From the NCBI GenBank assembly GCA_000242815.2, contig AHHB01000036.1:186001-250000 (forward strand): a stretch of DNA of 64,000 bases, written 5' to 3'. This document shows positions 46,491 through 56,204 of this stretch, in pieces. Position 1 is the first letter of the stretch; each line of letters starts with the position of its first letter. Both the position numbers and the translations under genes were made by a program. The notes under the pieces are model-generated. The model had not been told where the DNA came from, ran no database searches, and was given only the letters and a program-made list of their open reading frames with translations. The DNA is from Janthinobacterium lividum PAMC 25724 (GTDB taxonomy: Bacteria > Pseudomonadota > Gammaproteobacteria > Burkholderiales > Burkholderiaceae_D).

Positions 46491-47348
46491 ATGACCCCAC
46501 AAATCCAAGCCTTCTTCGACCCCGCCACCGCCACCGTCACCTATGTCGTGTATGAAGCCGATGGCCGCGACTGCGCCATCATCGACTCCGTGCTCGACTA
46601 CGATCCGAAGGCCGGCCGCACCTCGACCACCTCGGCCGACAAGGTGATCGCCTTCGTGCGCGAACACGGCTTGCAATGCCGCTGGCTGCTGGAAACGCAT
46701 GCGCATGCCGACCACCTATCGGCCGCGCCCTACCTGCAGCAGCAACTGGGCGGCGACGTGGCCATCGGCGCCGCCATCCAGACGGTGCAACGCGCCTTCG
46801 CCGCCGTCTACCACCAGGATGCGGCCAAGGCCGACGGTTCGCAGTTCGACCAGTTATTTGCACCCGACCAGGTATTTCATATTGGCCAGTTGGAAGTGCG
46901 CGCCCTGCACGTGCCCGGCCATACGCCGGCCGACCTGGCTTACCAGATCGGCGATGCGGTGTTTGTGGGCGACACCTTGTTCATGCCGGACGTGGGCTCG
47001 GCCCGCTGCGACTTTCCCGGCGGCTCGGCATCCCTGCTGTACCGCTCCGTGCGGCGCCTGCTATCGCTGCCGCCGCAAACGCGGCTGTTCATGTGCCACG
47101 ACTACCCGCCCAACGGCCGCGCGCCGCGCTGGGAAGTGACGGTGGCCGAACAGCGTGCCAGTAACATCCATTTGCGCGACGGCATCACGGAAGAACAATT
47201 CGTGGCCATGCGCACGGGCCGTGACGCCACGCTGGACATGCCGACATTGATCTTGCCCGCCATCCAGGTCAATATCAACGCGGGCAAGCTGCCCGAGCCG
47301 GAAGACAATGGCGTGCGCTACCTCAAGATACCGCTGGACGCGATCTGA
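46491..47348 (+). CDS. MBL-fold persulfide dioxygenase-like hydrolase
   Basis: A 285-residue metallo-beta-lactamase-fold protein. Metal ligands are visible in ETHAHADHLSAA, VPGHTPADLAY, VGDTLFMPDVGSARCDFPGG and MCHDYPP. The DVGSARCDFPGGS pattern is characteristic of the ETHE1/Blh group, which oxidises glutathione persulfide to sulfite with one Fe(II). I infer a role in sulfide detoxification, which would fit with a cell running transsulfuration. A glyoxalase II activity is less likely given this motif. Confidence 0.85.
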   Translation: MTPQIQAFFDPATATVTYVVYEADGRDCAIIDSVLDYDPKAGRTSTTSADKVIAFVREHGLQCRWLLETHAHADHLSAAPYLQQQLGGDVAIGAAIQTVQRAFAAVYHQDAAKADGSQFDQLFAPDQVFHIGQLEVRALHVPGHTPADLAYQIGDAVFVGDTLFMPDVGSARCDFPGGSASLLYRSVRRLLSLPPQTRLFMCHDYPPNGRAPRWEVTVAEQRASNIHLRDGITEEQFVAMRTGRDATLDMPTLILPAIQVNINAGKLPEPEDNGVRYLKIPLDAI

Positions 47349-47535
47349 CTCCGCCCGCACTTCTGTAGACGCACCTCCTTTATTGTCACCACGCAAGTTC
47401 CACCTCAGGCAAGGCGCATGCAGTGCAGATCGCCTGAGCTTGCTTGGGCGAAAAAATTGCCGTCCTGCTATGGTTGAGCTTAGTCCATGATGCGGCTGGC
47501 CCCATGCAGGGCCATTCGCAGCAAGGCGACTTCAT

Positions 47536-48993
47536 TTAGTCCTGCTGCGGCGCGCGCCCAATCTCGCCGTCGATATTGGCCAGGAACCAGGCTAGCGACG
47601 ACATCAGCGCCACGTTGCGCTTCAGGTTCTCCGGGTCGACCTTATCCAGGGTGTCGGCCGGCGTATGGTGGTAGTGAAAATAGCTGTGAGTATCGACCAG
47701 TGGCTCGAAACTGGGCACGCCGCCCGTTTCCAGGCGGTGCAAGTCGCCCGTGCCCAGCGCATCGCGGCGCGTAAACGCGTGCGCGCCCATCGCTTGCAGG
47801 GCGGCGCGCAGGGGCGCGAAGAGTTTTTCCGACTTCGCTTCCACGCTGGCGAGGATGCCGAACGGGCGCCCGGCGCCGCTGTCCATCTCGATGGCCGCAT
47901 ATTGTTTGCCGAGCGCCTGCTTGTGTGCCTCGAAATACGCCTGCCCGCCACGCCCGCCGTTTTCCTCGTTCATCCAGGCGATCACGCGGATGGTGCGGCG
48001 CGGGCGGTAGTCGAGCTTTTTCAGGGTTTCCACCACGCCCATGGCCGCCACCACACCCGCGCCGTCGTCGTGCGCGCCCGTGGCCAGATCCCAGGAATCA
48101 AGGTGACCCGAGACCACCACCACTTCGTCGGCTTTGTCCGTACCCGGCCAGTCGGCGATCACGTTGTAGCTGTCCGCGTCGGGCAGGTTTTGCGGCGTCA
48201 GTGTCAGGTGCATTTTCAGAGGCCCGCGCGCAGCCAGGCGGGCGATCAGCAAGGCGTCTTCCACCGTGACGGCGGCGGCAGGAATGCGTTTGTTGTCATC
48301 GAGCCCCGTAGCGCCCGCGTGCGGGATGCGGAAGTTGGCGCCGCCGATCGAGCGTACCAGCGCGGCAGCCGCGCCCAGTTCGGCCGCCGCCTTCGGTCCA
48401 TTGAAACGAAAGCGCGAGCCCTGGCCGTAAGTGACGCCAGCCAGGCCGCGCTCGGCCATCTCCTGGTCGAACGGCGTATCGATCAGCACGATAGCGCCCT
48501 TCACTTGCGCTGCGCGCGCCTTGAGTTCCTCGAAGCTTTTGACGATGATAAGGGGCGCCGTCAGGCCGGCAGCCGGGGTGGCACCCGAACCGCCCAGGGC
48601 GGTGAGCACCACGCGCTGCGAGACGCCCTGCGGACGGCCGGCGTAATCGACGATTTCCGCCGTCTCCACGCCGCGCACCCAGTGCGGCACTTTCACGGGC
48701 TGCAAGGTGACGCTGGCGCCCAGTTGGCGCATGGCCTCGGCCACCTGCTGCACGGCGGCGGCGGCGCCGGCCGAGCCGGACAGGCGCGGGCCGATCAAAT
48801 CGGTCATGTCGGCCAGGCGCGCATACGCCCAGTCGCTTTGCAGCGCCGTATCGCGCACCTGCGCCAGCGCTTGCGGCGCATTGCCTGGCGCGCCAGCCAA
48901 GGCGCCGGCGCTGGCGATACAGCCAAGGGCGAGGGTAATGGCGAAGCATAAAGAGGGACGGCGCAGTGGCGCGCCAGTGGGGTTGGTATGCAT
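47536..48993 (-). CDS. Secreted M28-family zinc aminopeptidase
   Basis: A 485-residue exported peptidase. The signal peptide is at about residues 15-35. A protease-associated domain lies at about 130-260, then the M28 catalytic domain with metal ligands in VVSGHLDSWD, AHDDGAGV, MNEENGGRGG and MDSGAG, and the last histidine in DTHSYFHYHH. It should cleave N-terminal residues from peptides in the periplasm or outside. The ATG at 48993 is chosen because it gives a normal signal peptide; the frame extends 25 codons further. Confidence 0.92.
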   Translation of the reverse strand: MHTNPTGAPLRRPSLCFAITLALGCIASAGALAGAPGNAPQALAQVRDTALQSDWAYARLADMTDLIGPRLSGSAGAAAAVQQVAEAMRQLGASVTLQPVKVPHWVRGVETAEIVDYAGRPQGVSQRVVLTALGGSGATPAAGLTAPLIIVKSFEELKARAAQVKGAIVLIDTPFDQEMAERGLAGVTYGQGSRFRFNGPKAAAELGAAAALVRSIGGANFRIPHAGATGLDDNKRIPAAAVTVEDALLIARLAARGPLKMHLTLTPQNLPDADSYNVIADWPGTDKADEVVVVSGHLDSWDLATGAHDDGAGVVAAMGVVETLKKLDYRPRRTIRVIAWMNEENGGRGGQAYFEAHKQALGKQYAAIEMDSGAGRPFGILASVEAKSEKLFAPLRAALQAMGAHAFTRRDALGTGDLHRLETGGVPSFEPLVDTHSYFHYHHTPADTLDKVDPENLKRNVALMSSLAWFLANIDGEIGRAPQQD

Positions 48994-49172
48994 GTAATTC
49001 CAATTCCAGTCAACAAGGTCGAAGCGGGTGCAGCGTGGCCATGGGCAAAGCAAGGCAAGGTTTTCCACGATAGCGTATTTGTTCTGTCATTGCAGCAACT
49101 TTTGCGCATTCGATTGGCGCCTCCCGCCACAGTCGATTACCATGCAGAGCATGATCGCTACCGGATACCGCC

Positions 49173-49703
49173 ATGCTCAAGGGAACCCTCTGCACCGTCC
49201 GGCATGTGCAGGCCGCCGACCTCAATACCTATATTGCGCTCGTCAACGACCTGCCCTCGCGCGGCGAGTTTTTCTCCATGCAGTTCAAGTCGCCCGAAGC
49301 CATGCGGCGCGATTTCCTGCAATCGGGCTTTGTCACCGAGGATAGCGAATTATTCCTCATCGAAGACAAGGCGCAGCACATCATCGGCACGATCACGCAT
49401 TTCAAGAGCCGCACGCCAACCGCGCGCGAGATCGGCTATCGCCTGTTCGAGCGGCAGCGCGACGGGCGCGGCTACATCAGCGAAGCGACGCGCCTGCTGG
49501 TCGACTACCTGTTCAAGGCTCATCCCTATCACCGACTGGAACTGCTGATGGACCCGCTGAACATCGGTTCCGAGCGCATCGCGCAAAAGAACGGTTTTAC
49601 CCAGGAAGGCTTGCTGCGCCAGGCATTCTTTATTAATGGCGTGATGCGCGATGTCAAAATGTACAGCCTGCTTCGGCCCGAATGGCAGGCGCGCATGCCC
49701 TGA
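49173..49703 (+). CDS. GNAT-family N-acetyltransferase (RimJ/RimL type)
   Basis: A 176-residue acetyltransferase. The acetyl-CoA motif appears as RDGRGYISEATRLLVDYLF, with the C-terminal NIGSERIAQKNGFTQEGLLR block typical of RimJ/RimL enzymes. It acetylates an amino group, either a protein N-terminus or a small molecule; the target is unknown. Monocistronic. Confidence 0.88.
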   Translation: MLKGTLCTVRHVQAADLNTYIALVNDLPSRGEFFSMQFKSPEAMRRDFLQSGFVTEDSELFLIEDKAQHIIGTITHFKSRTPTAREIGYRLFERQRDGRGYISEATRLLVDYLFKAHPYHRLELLMDPLNIGSERIAQKNGFTQEGLLRQAFFINGVMRDVKMYSLLRPEWQARMP

Positions 49704-49823
49704 CTTGTTACCCTCGCGGCGGGAATGTAAGGAGTTGTATTAGACGTGGAACAAGCTTGTGACAGCAGCTATAGTCCACTCCATGCAGATCATTGTGATC
49801 TCGCCGCAATGGAAGGAAATGCC

Positions 49824-50306
49824 ATGTTAAACAAAAAACTGCTGGGTGCGGCAATGGTAGCGGCGGTGGTGGTGTCTTCGGCCGCAGTTGCCGGTGACCG
49901 CAACTTCAATACCGTTGCAGGCGCCGTCGTCGGAGCAGCCATTGGCAACAGCACCGGCGGGGGTAACGGCGCGATCGTCGGTGGCGTGCTTGGCGCGGCC
50001 ATCGGCAACAGCATCAGCACGCGTGACCGCCATGACCGCTACGACCGCTACGACCGCTATGATCGCTACGACAGCCGTGGCGGCTATCGCGGCAACTACC
50101 GCGAAACCTATTATGCGCCGCAGCCGCGGCCGCGACCGGTCTACTACGCCCCGGCTCCGCAACCAGTGTACTACGCGCCACCACCGCGCTACTACGGCCC
50201 GCCGGCTGTCGTCTATGTACAGCCGGGTCGCGGTCACTACCGCGACCATGGCCGCCGCGACTACCATGAACGCGAGCGTGACCATAGTTGGGACCATCGC
50301 CGCTAA
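49824..50306 (+). CDS. Glycine-zipper outer-membrane-type protein with RYD and PxxYYAP repeats
   Basis: A 160-residue exported protein. The signal peptide ends at AAVAG (residue ~25). A glycine-zipper 2TM region follows (about 30-65: GAVVGAAIGNSTGGGNG.. and GVLGAAIGNS). Then come several DRYDRYDRY repeats (about 68-82, encoded by 9-bp units at 50025-50069), a Tyr/Pro-rich stretch with YYAP repeats, and a basic His/Arg-rich tail. This is common in beta-proteobacteria; its role in the envelope is unknown. The ATG at 49824 has GGAAGGAAATGCC upstream. Confidence 0.82.
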   Translation: MLNKKLLGAAMVAAVVVSSAAVAGDRNFNTVAGAVVGAAIGNSTGGGNGAIVGGVLGAAIGNSISTRDRHDRYDRYDRYDRYDSRGGYRGNYRETYYAPQPRPRPVYYAPAPQPVYYAPPPRYYGPPAVVYVQPGRGHYRDHGRRDYHERERDHSWDHRR

Positions 50307-50330
50307 GGACTGCCCCGCACCTGCACCATG

Positions 50331-50367
50331 AAAAACCTGCGCCAGCCTGCTGCCGCAGGTTTTTTTG
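50331..50367 (+). terminator. Intrinsic terminator after glycine-zipper gene
   Basis: AAAAACCTGCG pairs with CGCAGGTTTTT around a 12-base loop, with a run of seven T residues. Confidence 0.92.
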
Positions 50368-50464
50368 TTATTTTTGTTAGATAAGCAAGGTATCGCCGAC
50401 GCACAATTTCGGCTAAGCTGTGTTCTATGATCAACATTACTGGCCGTCTCGACCGCAGCAACCG

Positions 50465-51415
50465 ATGCATTTAATCCAAGACGCGCTCGACTTCGGTCCC
50501 TGGCTCGATGCTGCCGCCGGCAGCAGCGTGGGTGCCGGCCCGGCGCCACGGCGCGAGAACCAGGATAATTTCCTGCTGATCGATGCCAGCGGCCACGCCG
50601 TTTGCCTATCGCAGCAGGCGCCATTGCACTGCCAGGTGCCGGGCTGGCCGCGCGGCCATGTGCGCGCCGCCGTACTCGATGGCATGGGCGGCCACGGCCA
50701 GGGTCGCGAGGCGGCGGAAGCGGCCGTGCAAGGCTTGCTGGGCGTGCCCGCCTGCGGCGATACGGCCAGCCTGGCAGCCAGACTGGACCAATTGCATACG
50801 CGCTTGCAAGACAATTTTTCCAGGGCAGCACCGGCCCAGGCGCGTCCGCCCGGCACCACCCTGACCTTGCTGGAAATACCGCCCGGCGAAGCGCCACTGC
50901 TGTATCACGTGGGCGATTCACGCCTGTATGAACTTGTTGACGGCCTAGCCAACATCCTCACCGTCGACCACGTGCCAGCCACCGCGTACGCCATGCGCGG
51001 CGCGCTAGACGAGGCGCGCTGGCGCGCTGCCGTGCATGGCGAGCACCATCCGCAAATATCGCAGGCTTTTATTTTAGGCAATGCCATCAGTGACAGCTGG
51101 CAACTGGCCAAGCCCCTGCGCGGCCTCGATGCATCCACCTTGCCATCGTTCCTGGCGCACCTGGGCGACCGCCGCGTGCTACGCGTGCGCCCCGGCGCCC
51201 ACTATGTGCTGGCCAGCGACGGCTTCTGGGCCTGCGACGATCCGCTGGCCCTCATTGCCCGCTGGCCAGCCTTGTGCGCCGGCAAGACTGCAGCCCAAGC
51301 CGTCAGTGCCTTGTTTGACGACTTCCTGTCGCAGCCACCAAAAGGCTTGCATAGCGATAACATCACCTTGCTGGCGCTGCGTTTCGGTGCCGCTTTCAGC
51401 GGCCCAGGCGGCTAG
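50465..51415 (+). CDS. PP2C-family Ser/Thr protein phosphatase
   Basis: A 316-residue cytoplasmic phosphatase. Metal-binding and core motifs are RRENQDNFLL, LDGMGGHGQG, YHVGDSRLYEL, VLASDGFWACDD and HSDNITLLAL, complete for PP2C. A GTG at 50420 would add 15 residues; neither start has a clear ribosome binding site. It lies near an FHA protein (52139) and a Ser/Thr kinase (56205), the usual writer-reader-eraser set, though other genes separate them. It overlaps the convergent DUF2177 gene by 20 bases. Confidence 0.9.
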   Translation: MHLIQDALDFGPWLDAAAGSSVGAGPAPRRENQDNFLLIDASGHAVCLSQQAPLHCQVPGWPRGHVRAAVLDGMGGHGQGREAAEAAVQGLLGVPACGDTASLAARLDQLHTRLQDNFSRAAPAQARPPGTTLTLLEIPPGEAPLLYHVGDSRLYELVDGLANILTVDHVPATAYAMRGALDEARWRAAVHGEHHPQISQAFILGNAISDSWQLAKPLRGLDASTLPSFLAHLGDRRVLRVRPGAHYVLASDGFWACDDPLALIARWPALCAGKTAAQAVSALFDDFLSQPPKGLHSDNITLLALRFGAAFSGPGG

Positions 51416-51821
51416 CTGCCAGATAACCGGCCGTGGCCGACACGGCCGACAACACGCTGCCCCAGGCCATGTCGAGCACCGTCAAGCCCAGCGGCCAGCC
51501 GCGCAAAGTGGCATAGTTGCTCAAATCGTAGGTACCGTAAGCAAGCAGTCCCAGCAGCGCGCCCAGTGCTGCCGCCGTGCGCGCACGGCGCGCGCGCAGG
51601 CCAGGCAGGATGGCAAAGACCAGCAACCCCGCCACGTACAGCAGATAAAACAGGATGGCCGGCGCCCAGCGGGGCGACTGCGCCAATAGCGGCCCCAACG
51701 CTGCGGCGTACACGGAGGGCATCAGCACTCCCAGCCACAGGGCATCGATGGCCAGGAATACACACAAGGTGGCACCATAGGCTATGGCAAGCTGGAACGG
51801 ACGTTGGACAGGCATGGTCAT
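51396..51821 (-). CDS. DUF2177 membrane protein
   Basis: A 141-residue protein with four hydrophobic segments. LAIDALWLGVLMPSVYAAALG near the N-terminus and AYGTYDLSNYATLRGWPL in the middle are the hallmarks of DUF2177. It is an inner-membrane protein of unknown function. It is convergent with the PP2C gene. Confidence 0.88.
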   Translation of the reverse strand: MTMPVQRPFQLAIAYGATLCVFLAIDALWLGVLMPSVYAAALGPLLAQSPRWAPAILFYLLYVAGLLVFAILPGLRARRARTAAALGALLGLLAYGTYDLSNYATLRGWPLGLTVLDMAWGSVLSAVSATAGYLAASRLGR

Positions 51822-52138
51822 CTTTCGGAGTCAGGCGGCGTGTGAAGGTTGCGCAGGTAACGCTGCGCCAGCATACTACCAAACGCCATCAGGTTCGGAT
51901 GGCGGGCACTGAAATGGGCAGCCGGCGCAGGCGCGTGGTGACGGGAAAAAATGCATAACATGTTAAAATAGCATGTCAATAAATACATGAAATATTCTTT
52001 TATGCAATAGTTTTCGCAACATGTGTTGTGAGGTGTCAGCAAAGACATCAATTTGGCTAAAAAGAGCGTGTTCCGCGCTGCGAAAGTTGCCAAGCCGGAG
52101 CAAAAGCGCGTAAGCTCTTGGCTAACACTGAGGGCAAT
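51822..52138. other. Divergent promoter region, DUF2177/FHA gene
   Basis: About 315 bases with an AT-rich core near 51950-52010 and no supported gene. GAGGGC lies just before the FHA protein ATG. Confidence 0.5.
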
Positions 52139-53752
52139 ATGTCCCCGCTCGATTCGAGTCAAAATGTCATGAAAAAATGCAGCAACCCGGAGCACCCGCA
52201 CTGTACGTTCTGGGTCTTGCCTGGGGATACAGTATGCGCGGGCAACCACCCGCAAGCAACGACTACTCCCAGCAGCTATGACCTGTTGTCCGCACTGCGC
52301 AACGCCCGTTCCGAACCATCGGCAACGGCGTTAGCGCACGCCCGGGCACATGACGCTGCCTTACAAGGCGTGAAGTGCGTCGTGTCGCCCCCGGCCGCGC
52401 CGCCGACGCTCAGGCCCGCTCCCGCTCCTGCCCCCGCCGCCGCAGCGGCGCTCCCGGCCTACCAGCCAGCGCAAGCCCATCTGCACATCAGCGGCTTTGA
52501 TCCCCGCGCGGCAGGCGGACGGCAAACGCTGAAAATGGCATTGCGCGGCATGAGCACGGCCTGCGCACCACAACTGACGCTGCGCCTGCGCTCGGAGCTG
52601 ATCCCGCGCGGCCATGTACAGCATGATTTCGTGCGCACCACGCGCGGCGACTGGCGCCCCGTGTTTGTCGAGTTCTCCTCGCGCAACAAGGAACATGGGC
52701 AATACCAGATCGAAGTCGAAGTGCATAGCCACGTCGATGGCGCGGTGGCGCAGAAATGGGTCTGCACCTTCGTCATCCTGGTGCCGCGCCGCGACGCCAC
52801 CCTGACGGAAATTCATCAAATCTTCCTCAGCACGCACAAGAACGTGCGCGTGATGGCCGACGACGCCTCGATCGCCCGCGTGACCGGTGGCGACGGCTGC
52901 AACCTCGACGTGACGGCGCGCAATGCCGGCATCGCCCACGTCGACTTGTCGGCGCCGCAAGGCAAGATCGACATGGGTTTTACCACCATTGCCTGGGACG
53001 AGGAATTGATCGAAGTCGACTTGCCCGCCGCCAGCCACTGCCATCCTCACCCGAGCCAGGCCGCCTGTCTCGTCAATGCGGCGCCGGAAGCGGGCGAACA
53101 ACGCCAAATCCGCCTGTTCGCACTGGAAGAATGCCTGTTGGGCCGCTTCGAGCTGGTGGACCCGGAAGCGGACGTACTGCTCAGCCATTTCGGTCCCGAC
53201 GGCCAGGACAACAATGGCCTGACGCGCCGCCTGTCGGGCCGCCATGCCATCATCCGGCGCAGCGGGCAAGGCTTTGAAATCGAGGACGTGTCGCGCTATG
53301 GCATGCTGCTCGACGGCGTGTGGCCGGGCAAGCACAAGCCCGTCGCCCTGCGCCTGGGCATGCGCATCGAATTGTCCGCCAGCATCAAGGGCATCGTCGT
53401 GCTCTGCGTGACGGCCATCCTTGCGCACGGCGTGATCCTGCACCGCATTGACCACGGCGCGCGCGCCGAATGTTTTTACCTGCTGCTGCCGGAAGCCCAG
53501 CCCTCGCCGACCACCCACCTGGCCACGCCGCAAGCGAGCTGCCTGCCCTTACTATTCCACCGCAATGGCGGTTTCTGGCACCGCGATAGCGCCACTGGCA
53601 AGGACACAGCACTGGCACCGGCCACCGCTCTGGATAAACTCAGCGGCTTCGCGCGGCACAAGCGCTTCGCCAGCGAACCGTATCCGGAATGCTGGATCAT
53701 CCGCACCGAAGGCGCGGCGCTGTGCGATAGCAACAGCGCACTGACCGCATAG
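52139..53752 (+). CDS. FHA-domain protein with N-terminal Cys/His motif
   Basis: A 537-residue soluble protein. The N-terminus carries a possible metal site (KCSNPEHPHCTFWVLPGDTVC). A Pro/Ala linker follows (about 75-110), then a beta-rich region (115-300) that resembles an immunoglobulin-like or scaffold fold. An FHA domain at about 330-430 has LSGRHAIIRRSGQGF and EDVSRYGMLLDG, the phosphothreonine-binding S..H core. The C-terminal ~100 residues are unassigned. I choose the ATG at 52139 (GAGGGC upstream) over the TTG at 52118. It probably reads phosphorylation made by the kinase at 56205. Architecture not familiar to me as a named family. Confidence 0.8.
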   Translation: MSPLDSSQNVMKKCSNPEHPHCTFWVLPGDTVCAGNHPQATTTPSSYDLLSALRNARSEPSATALAHARAHDAALQGVKCVVSPPAAPPTLRPAPAPAPAAAAALPAYQPAQAHLHISGFDPRAAGGRQTLKMALRGMSTACAPQLTLRLRSELIPRGHVQHDFVRTTRGDWRPVFVEFSSRNKEHGQYQIEVEVHSHVDGAVAQKWVCTFVILVPRRDATLTEIHQIFLSTHKNVRVMADDASIARVTGGDGCNLDVTARNAGIAHVDLSAPQGKIDMGFTTIAWDEELIEVDLPAASHCHPHPSQAACLVNAAPEAGEQRQIRLFALEECLLGRFELVDPEADVLLSHFGPDGQDNNGLTRRLSGRHAIIRRSGQGFEIEDVSRYGMLLDGVWPGKHKPVALRLGMRIELSASIKGIVVLCVTAILAHGVILHRIDHGARAECFYLLLPEAQPSPTTHLATPQASCLPLLFHRNGGFWHRDSATGKDTALAPATALDKLSGFARHKRFASEPYPECWIIRTEGAALCDSNSALTA

Positions 53753-54076
53753 CCCCCCTCCATACGCCAGCGCCTGAAAAAACGTCTGACGGCTGTCTGC
53801 CATAGGCACACGCCTTTCAAGGCAATAGCTGCGCCCATCAACCGACTGCTTCCAGTATCGCGCGCTCTGCGCCACTACCTTATCAGGAACACAATGCACT
53901 TGCGCGGCCAGCATGGCGTGACGGACTGCCTGGCAAGACCCTCCGACACATAATTTAACAAATTATCGCCATATATTCTGCAAATACTCCCCATTCACGC
54001 CCTTGGATACTGTATATTCATCCAGTTAATATCCCTCGCATTTCACAAAGCGTCCGCGTGACGTTTAACATTTCCT
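53753..54076. other. Gene-free stretch after FHA gene
   Basis: About 320 bases, with AT-rich sequence in the last 150 that should contain the promoter of the next gene. No repeat or RNA gene seen. Confidence 0.5.
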
Positions 54077-54670
54077 ATGGCTTCCAACAAAGCGCATCAT
54101 GCGACCGGTTGGGCGGCCGGCGTGATCGCCGCAGCCCTCGTCGCACACGCTGACGCCGGTGGCCCCTATCAAGTGCTGAGCATGCTCGCCTTTGTCATGG
54201 GAGCACTCGGCGGCACGGCGCCGGACTGGCTGGAAGTAGCCTGGTGGGCACGCACGCACCGGCTATGGATCACGCATCGCACCTGGACCCACTGGGGCCT
54301 GGCCTGGATCGCCCTGCTCGTCTACACCTACCTGCAATTGCCGCATCACTTCTGGGCACCGCCCCTGTTTGGCTTTGCCGCCGGCGGCATCATGCATCTG
54401 CTGGCCGACTGGCCCAATCCGCTGGGCGTGCCTTGGATTTTCCGCCGCCACTCGCTGCGCTGGTGGAAAAGCGGTCGCCACGACCTCATCGTCATCATCG
54501 CCGCCTGGCTGGCCGCCAGCGTCGTGGCCGATCACGTATTTTTTGAGGGCATCCACCTGCGGCGCACCCTGCTGGCGCTCAGCAGCCTGCTGCACTGGTC
54601 CGCCGGCGCACTCCAAGCGGCCTGGGAGGATCTGCAACAGTGGCAGCAGCGCTGGCGCCTGGGCGACTGA
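54077..54670 (+). CDS. YdjM/DUF457-family membrane metal-dependent hydrolase
   Basis: A 197-residue inner-membrane protein. It shows the family pattern KAHHATG at the start, GGTAPDWLE near 45, HRTWTHWG near 70 and GGIMHLLADWPNP near 110, histidine/aspartate positions expected to bind a metal. It resembles the LexA-regulated YdjM of E. coli. The substrate is unknown. Four to five membrane segments. Confidence 0.85.
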   Translation: MASNKAHHATGWAAGVIAAALVAHADAGGPYQVLSMLAFVMGALGGTAPDWLEVAWWARTHRLWITHRTWTHWGLAWIALLVYTYLQLPHHFWAPPLFGFAAGGIMHLLADWPNPLGVPWIFRRHSLRWWKSGRHDLIVIIAAWLAASVVADHVFFEGIHLRRTLLALSSLLHWSAGALQAAWEDLQQWQQRWRLGD

Positions 54671-54724
54671 CGCCCGTTGACGCCAGCCGGTGGCAGTGAT
54701 CAAGCCAGACGCCCCTGCAGGGGG

Positions 54725-55612
54725 CTAGCTTGCAGGACGCAACGGCGCCTTCGGCAACGCAATGAACTCCGTCTCGCCCGGCACTCGCCCCATGCGCTGG
54801 GCGCTCCAGTCATCGGCCGCCTGCGCCAAGCGCTCCTTGCTCGATGAGACGAAGTTCCAGAACAGGAAGCGGTGGCCATCGAGCGGCTCGCCGCCGATGA
54901 CAACAAACTGCACTGGGCCGCTGCCTGCCGCCACCACCGGTGCGGCGCCTCCCTCAAGCAAGGCCATGCTGTGCGGCAGCAACGCCACGCCATCGATCAA
55001 TATCTGTCCGCTGATCGGGTAGATCGCCGCTTCCGCCGGCAAGCCCTCCAGCAGCAGCGCCTTGCCCGCCTGCAGCGCCACGTCCAGGTACAAGGTCTGC
55101 ATGTAAGTGCGCACGGGCGAGCTCTGACCAAAGGCCGTGCCAATCAACACTTTCACGATAGCGCCATCGAGCGGCACGACGGGAATGTCGGCCTGCGGCG
55201 TGTGCGTGAAACTCGGCTCATCCTCTTCATGCGCCTTTGGCAGCGCAGCCCACAGCTGCAAGCCATGCGTGCGATGCGGCTGGCCAGCAAGGTCGTGCGG
55301 CGTGCGCTCGGAATGCACGATGCCGCTCCCGGCCGTCATCAAGTTGATGGCGCCCGGTTCGATGCGCTGGTAGGAACCGATGCTGTCGCGGTGGTCGATC
55401 GCGCCCTCGAACAAATAGGTGACGGTGGCCAAGCCAATATGCGGATGCGGGCGCACGTCGTGGTTGGCGTCGGGCGCGACGTCGATGGGACCGAAATGGT
55501 CAAAGAAAATGAAGGGTCCGACGGCCTGCTTGACAGCCGAGGGCAGCAGACGGCGCACGACGAAGCCGCCGCCGAGATCCTTTTCATGGCTCTTCAGGAT
55601 GGCCACGCTCAT
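54725..55612 (-). CDS. Pirin-family protein
   Basis: A 295-residue bicupin. The N-terminal cupin contains FDHFGPIDVAPDANHDVRPHPHIG and VHSERT, providing the three histidines and one glutamate of the pirin metal site. The C-terminal cupin follows. Some pirins act as quercetin dioxygenases or redox sensors; the role here is open. The ATG at 55612 overlaps the osmC stop (ATGA), so the two are translationally coupled. Confidence 0.92.
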   Translation of the reverse strand: MSVAILKSHEKDLGGGFVVRRLLPSAVKQAVGPFIFFDHFGPIDVAPDANHDVRPHPHIGLATVTYLFEGAIDHRDSIGSYQRIEPGAINLMTAGSGIVHSERTPHDLAGQPHRTHGLQLWAALPKAHEEDEPSFTHTPQADIPVVPLDGAIVKVLIGTAFGQSSPVRTYMQTLYLDVALQAGKALLLEGLPAEAAIYPISGQILIDGVALLPHSMALLEGGAAPVVAAGSGPVQFVVIGGEPLDGHRFLFWNFVSSSKERLAQAADDWSAQRMGRVPGETEFIALPKAPLRPAS

Positions 55613-56007
55613 GCCAGCACCGTCGTCACTTCGGTGGTAACGGCCGTCATCAGCTTGTGCAGCGGGCATTTGCCGGCTGCGGCCAGCAATTCCTGGCGCT
55701 GCGCGTCGCTCAAGTCACCGCTCAGATGCACGGTGGCGGCCAGGCGATACACGCCCTTGCGCTCTTCGCTGGCATCGCGCTCGGTCGACACTTCCACGTG
55801 TTCCAGGGGAATACCCTTGTGTTTGGCGTACCAGACGACGGTGAGCGCCTTGCAGGCCGACAGGGCCGCGTCATACAGGTCGTGCGGCGACGGACCGGCA
55901 TCGCCGCCGCCCTCTGCCACCGAGACGTCGGCGGAAATGATATGGTCGCGCACGTGCACGATGTGGCGCATGGCTTGCGACTGGTCGCGGATGGCGGTGA
56001 TGGTCAT
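55609..56007 (-). CDS. OsmC-family peroxiredoxin-like protein
   Basis: A 132-residue OsmC/YhfA-type protein. It has one cysteine in DAALSACKALTVV and a second in GKCPLHKLM, the pair used for thiol-dependent peroxide reduction, plus GPSPHDL. It is co-transcribed with pirin, consistent with a small oxidative-stress operon. The ATG at 56007 has GAGGAACGCC upstream; the longer open frame lacks a site. Confidence 0.9.
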   Translation of the reverse strand: MTITAIRDQSQAMRHIVHVRDHIISADVSVAEGGGDAGPSPHDLYDAALSACKALTVVWYAKHKGIPLEHVEVSTERDASEERKGVYRLAATVHLSGDLSDAQRQELLAAAGKCPLHKLMTAVTTEVTTVLA

Positions 56008-56204
56008 GGCGTTCCTCGCGGCGTTTGGAAAGCCACAATGTACACCGTTTGCCCGCTTGGCGCAGTCGACTCGGGGCCCGCAGGGGCAGACAGACGGACA
56101 GCATGGACAGCGGGCGGTGTTTGAACACGCGCACTCGAGCATCGTCAAGATGCATGCAGCATGCAGCAGTATCACTTCCTTGCCAACATGATGGCATGCC
56201 TCCC

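Noticed and set aside
50025-50069. 9-bp repeats in the glycine-zipper gene as a possible CRISPR-like or VNTR locus
   Set aside because: They are in frame and encode the DRY repeats of the protein.
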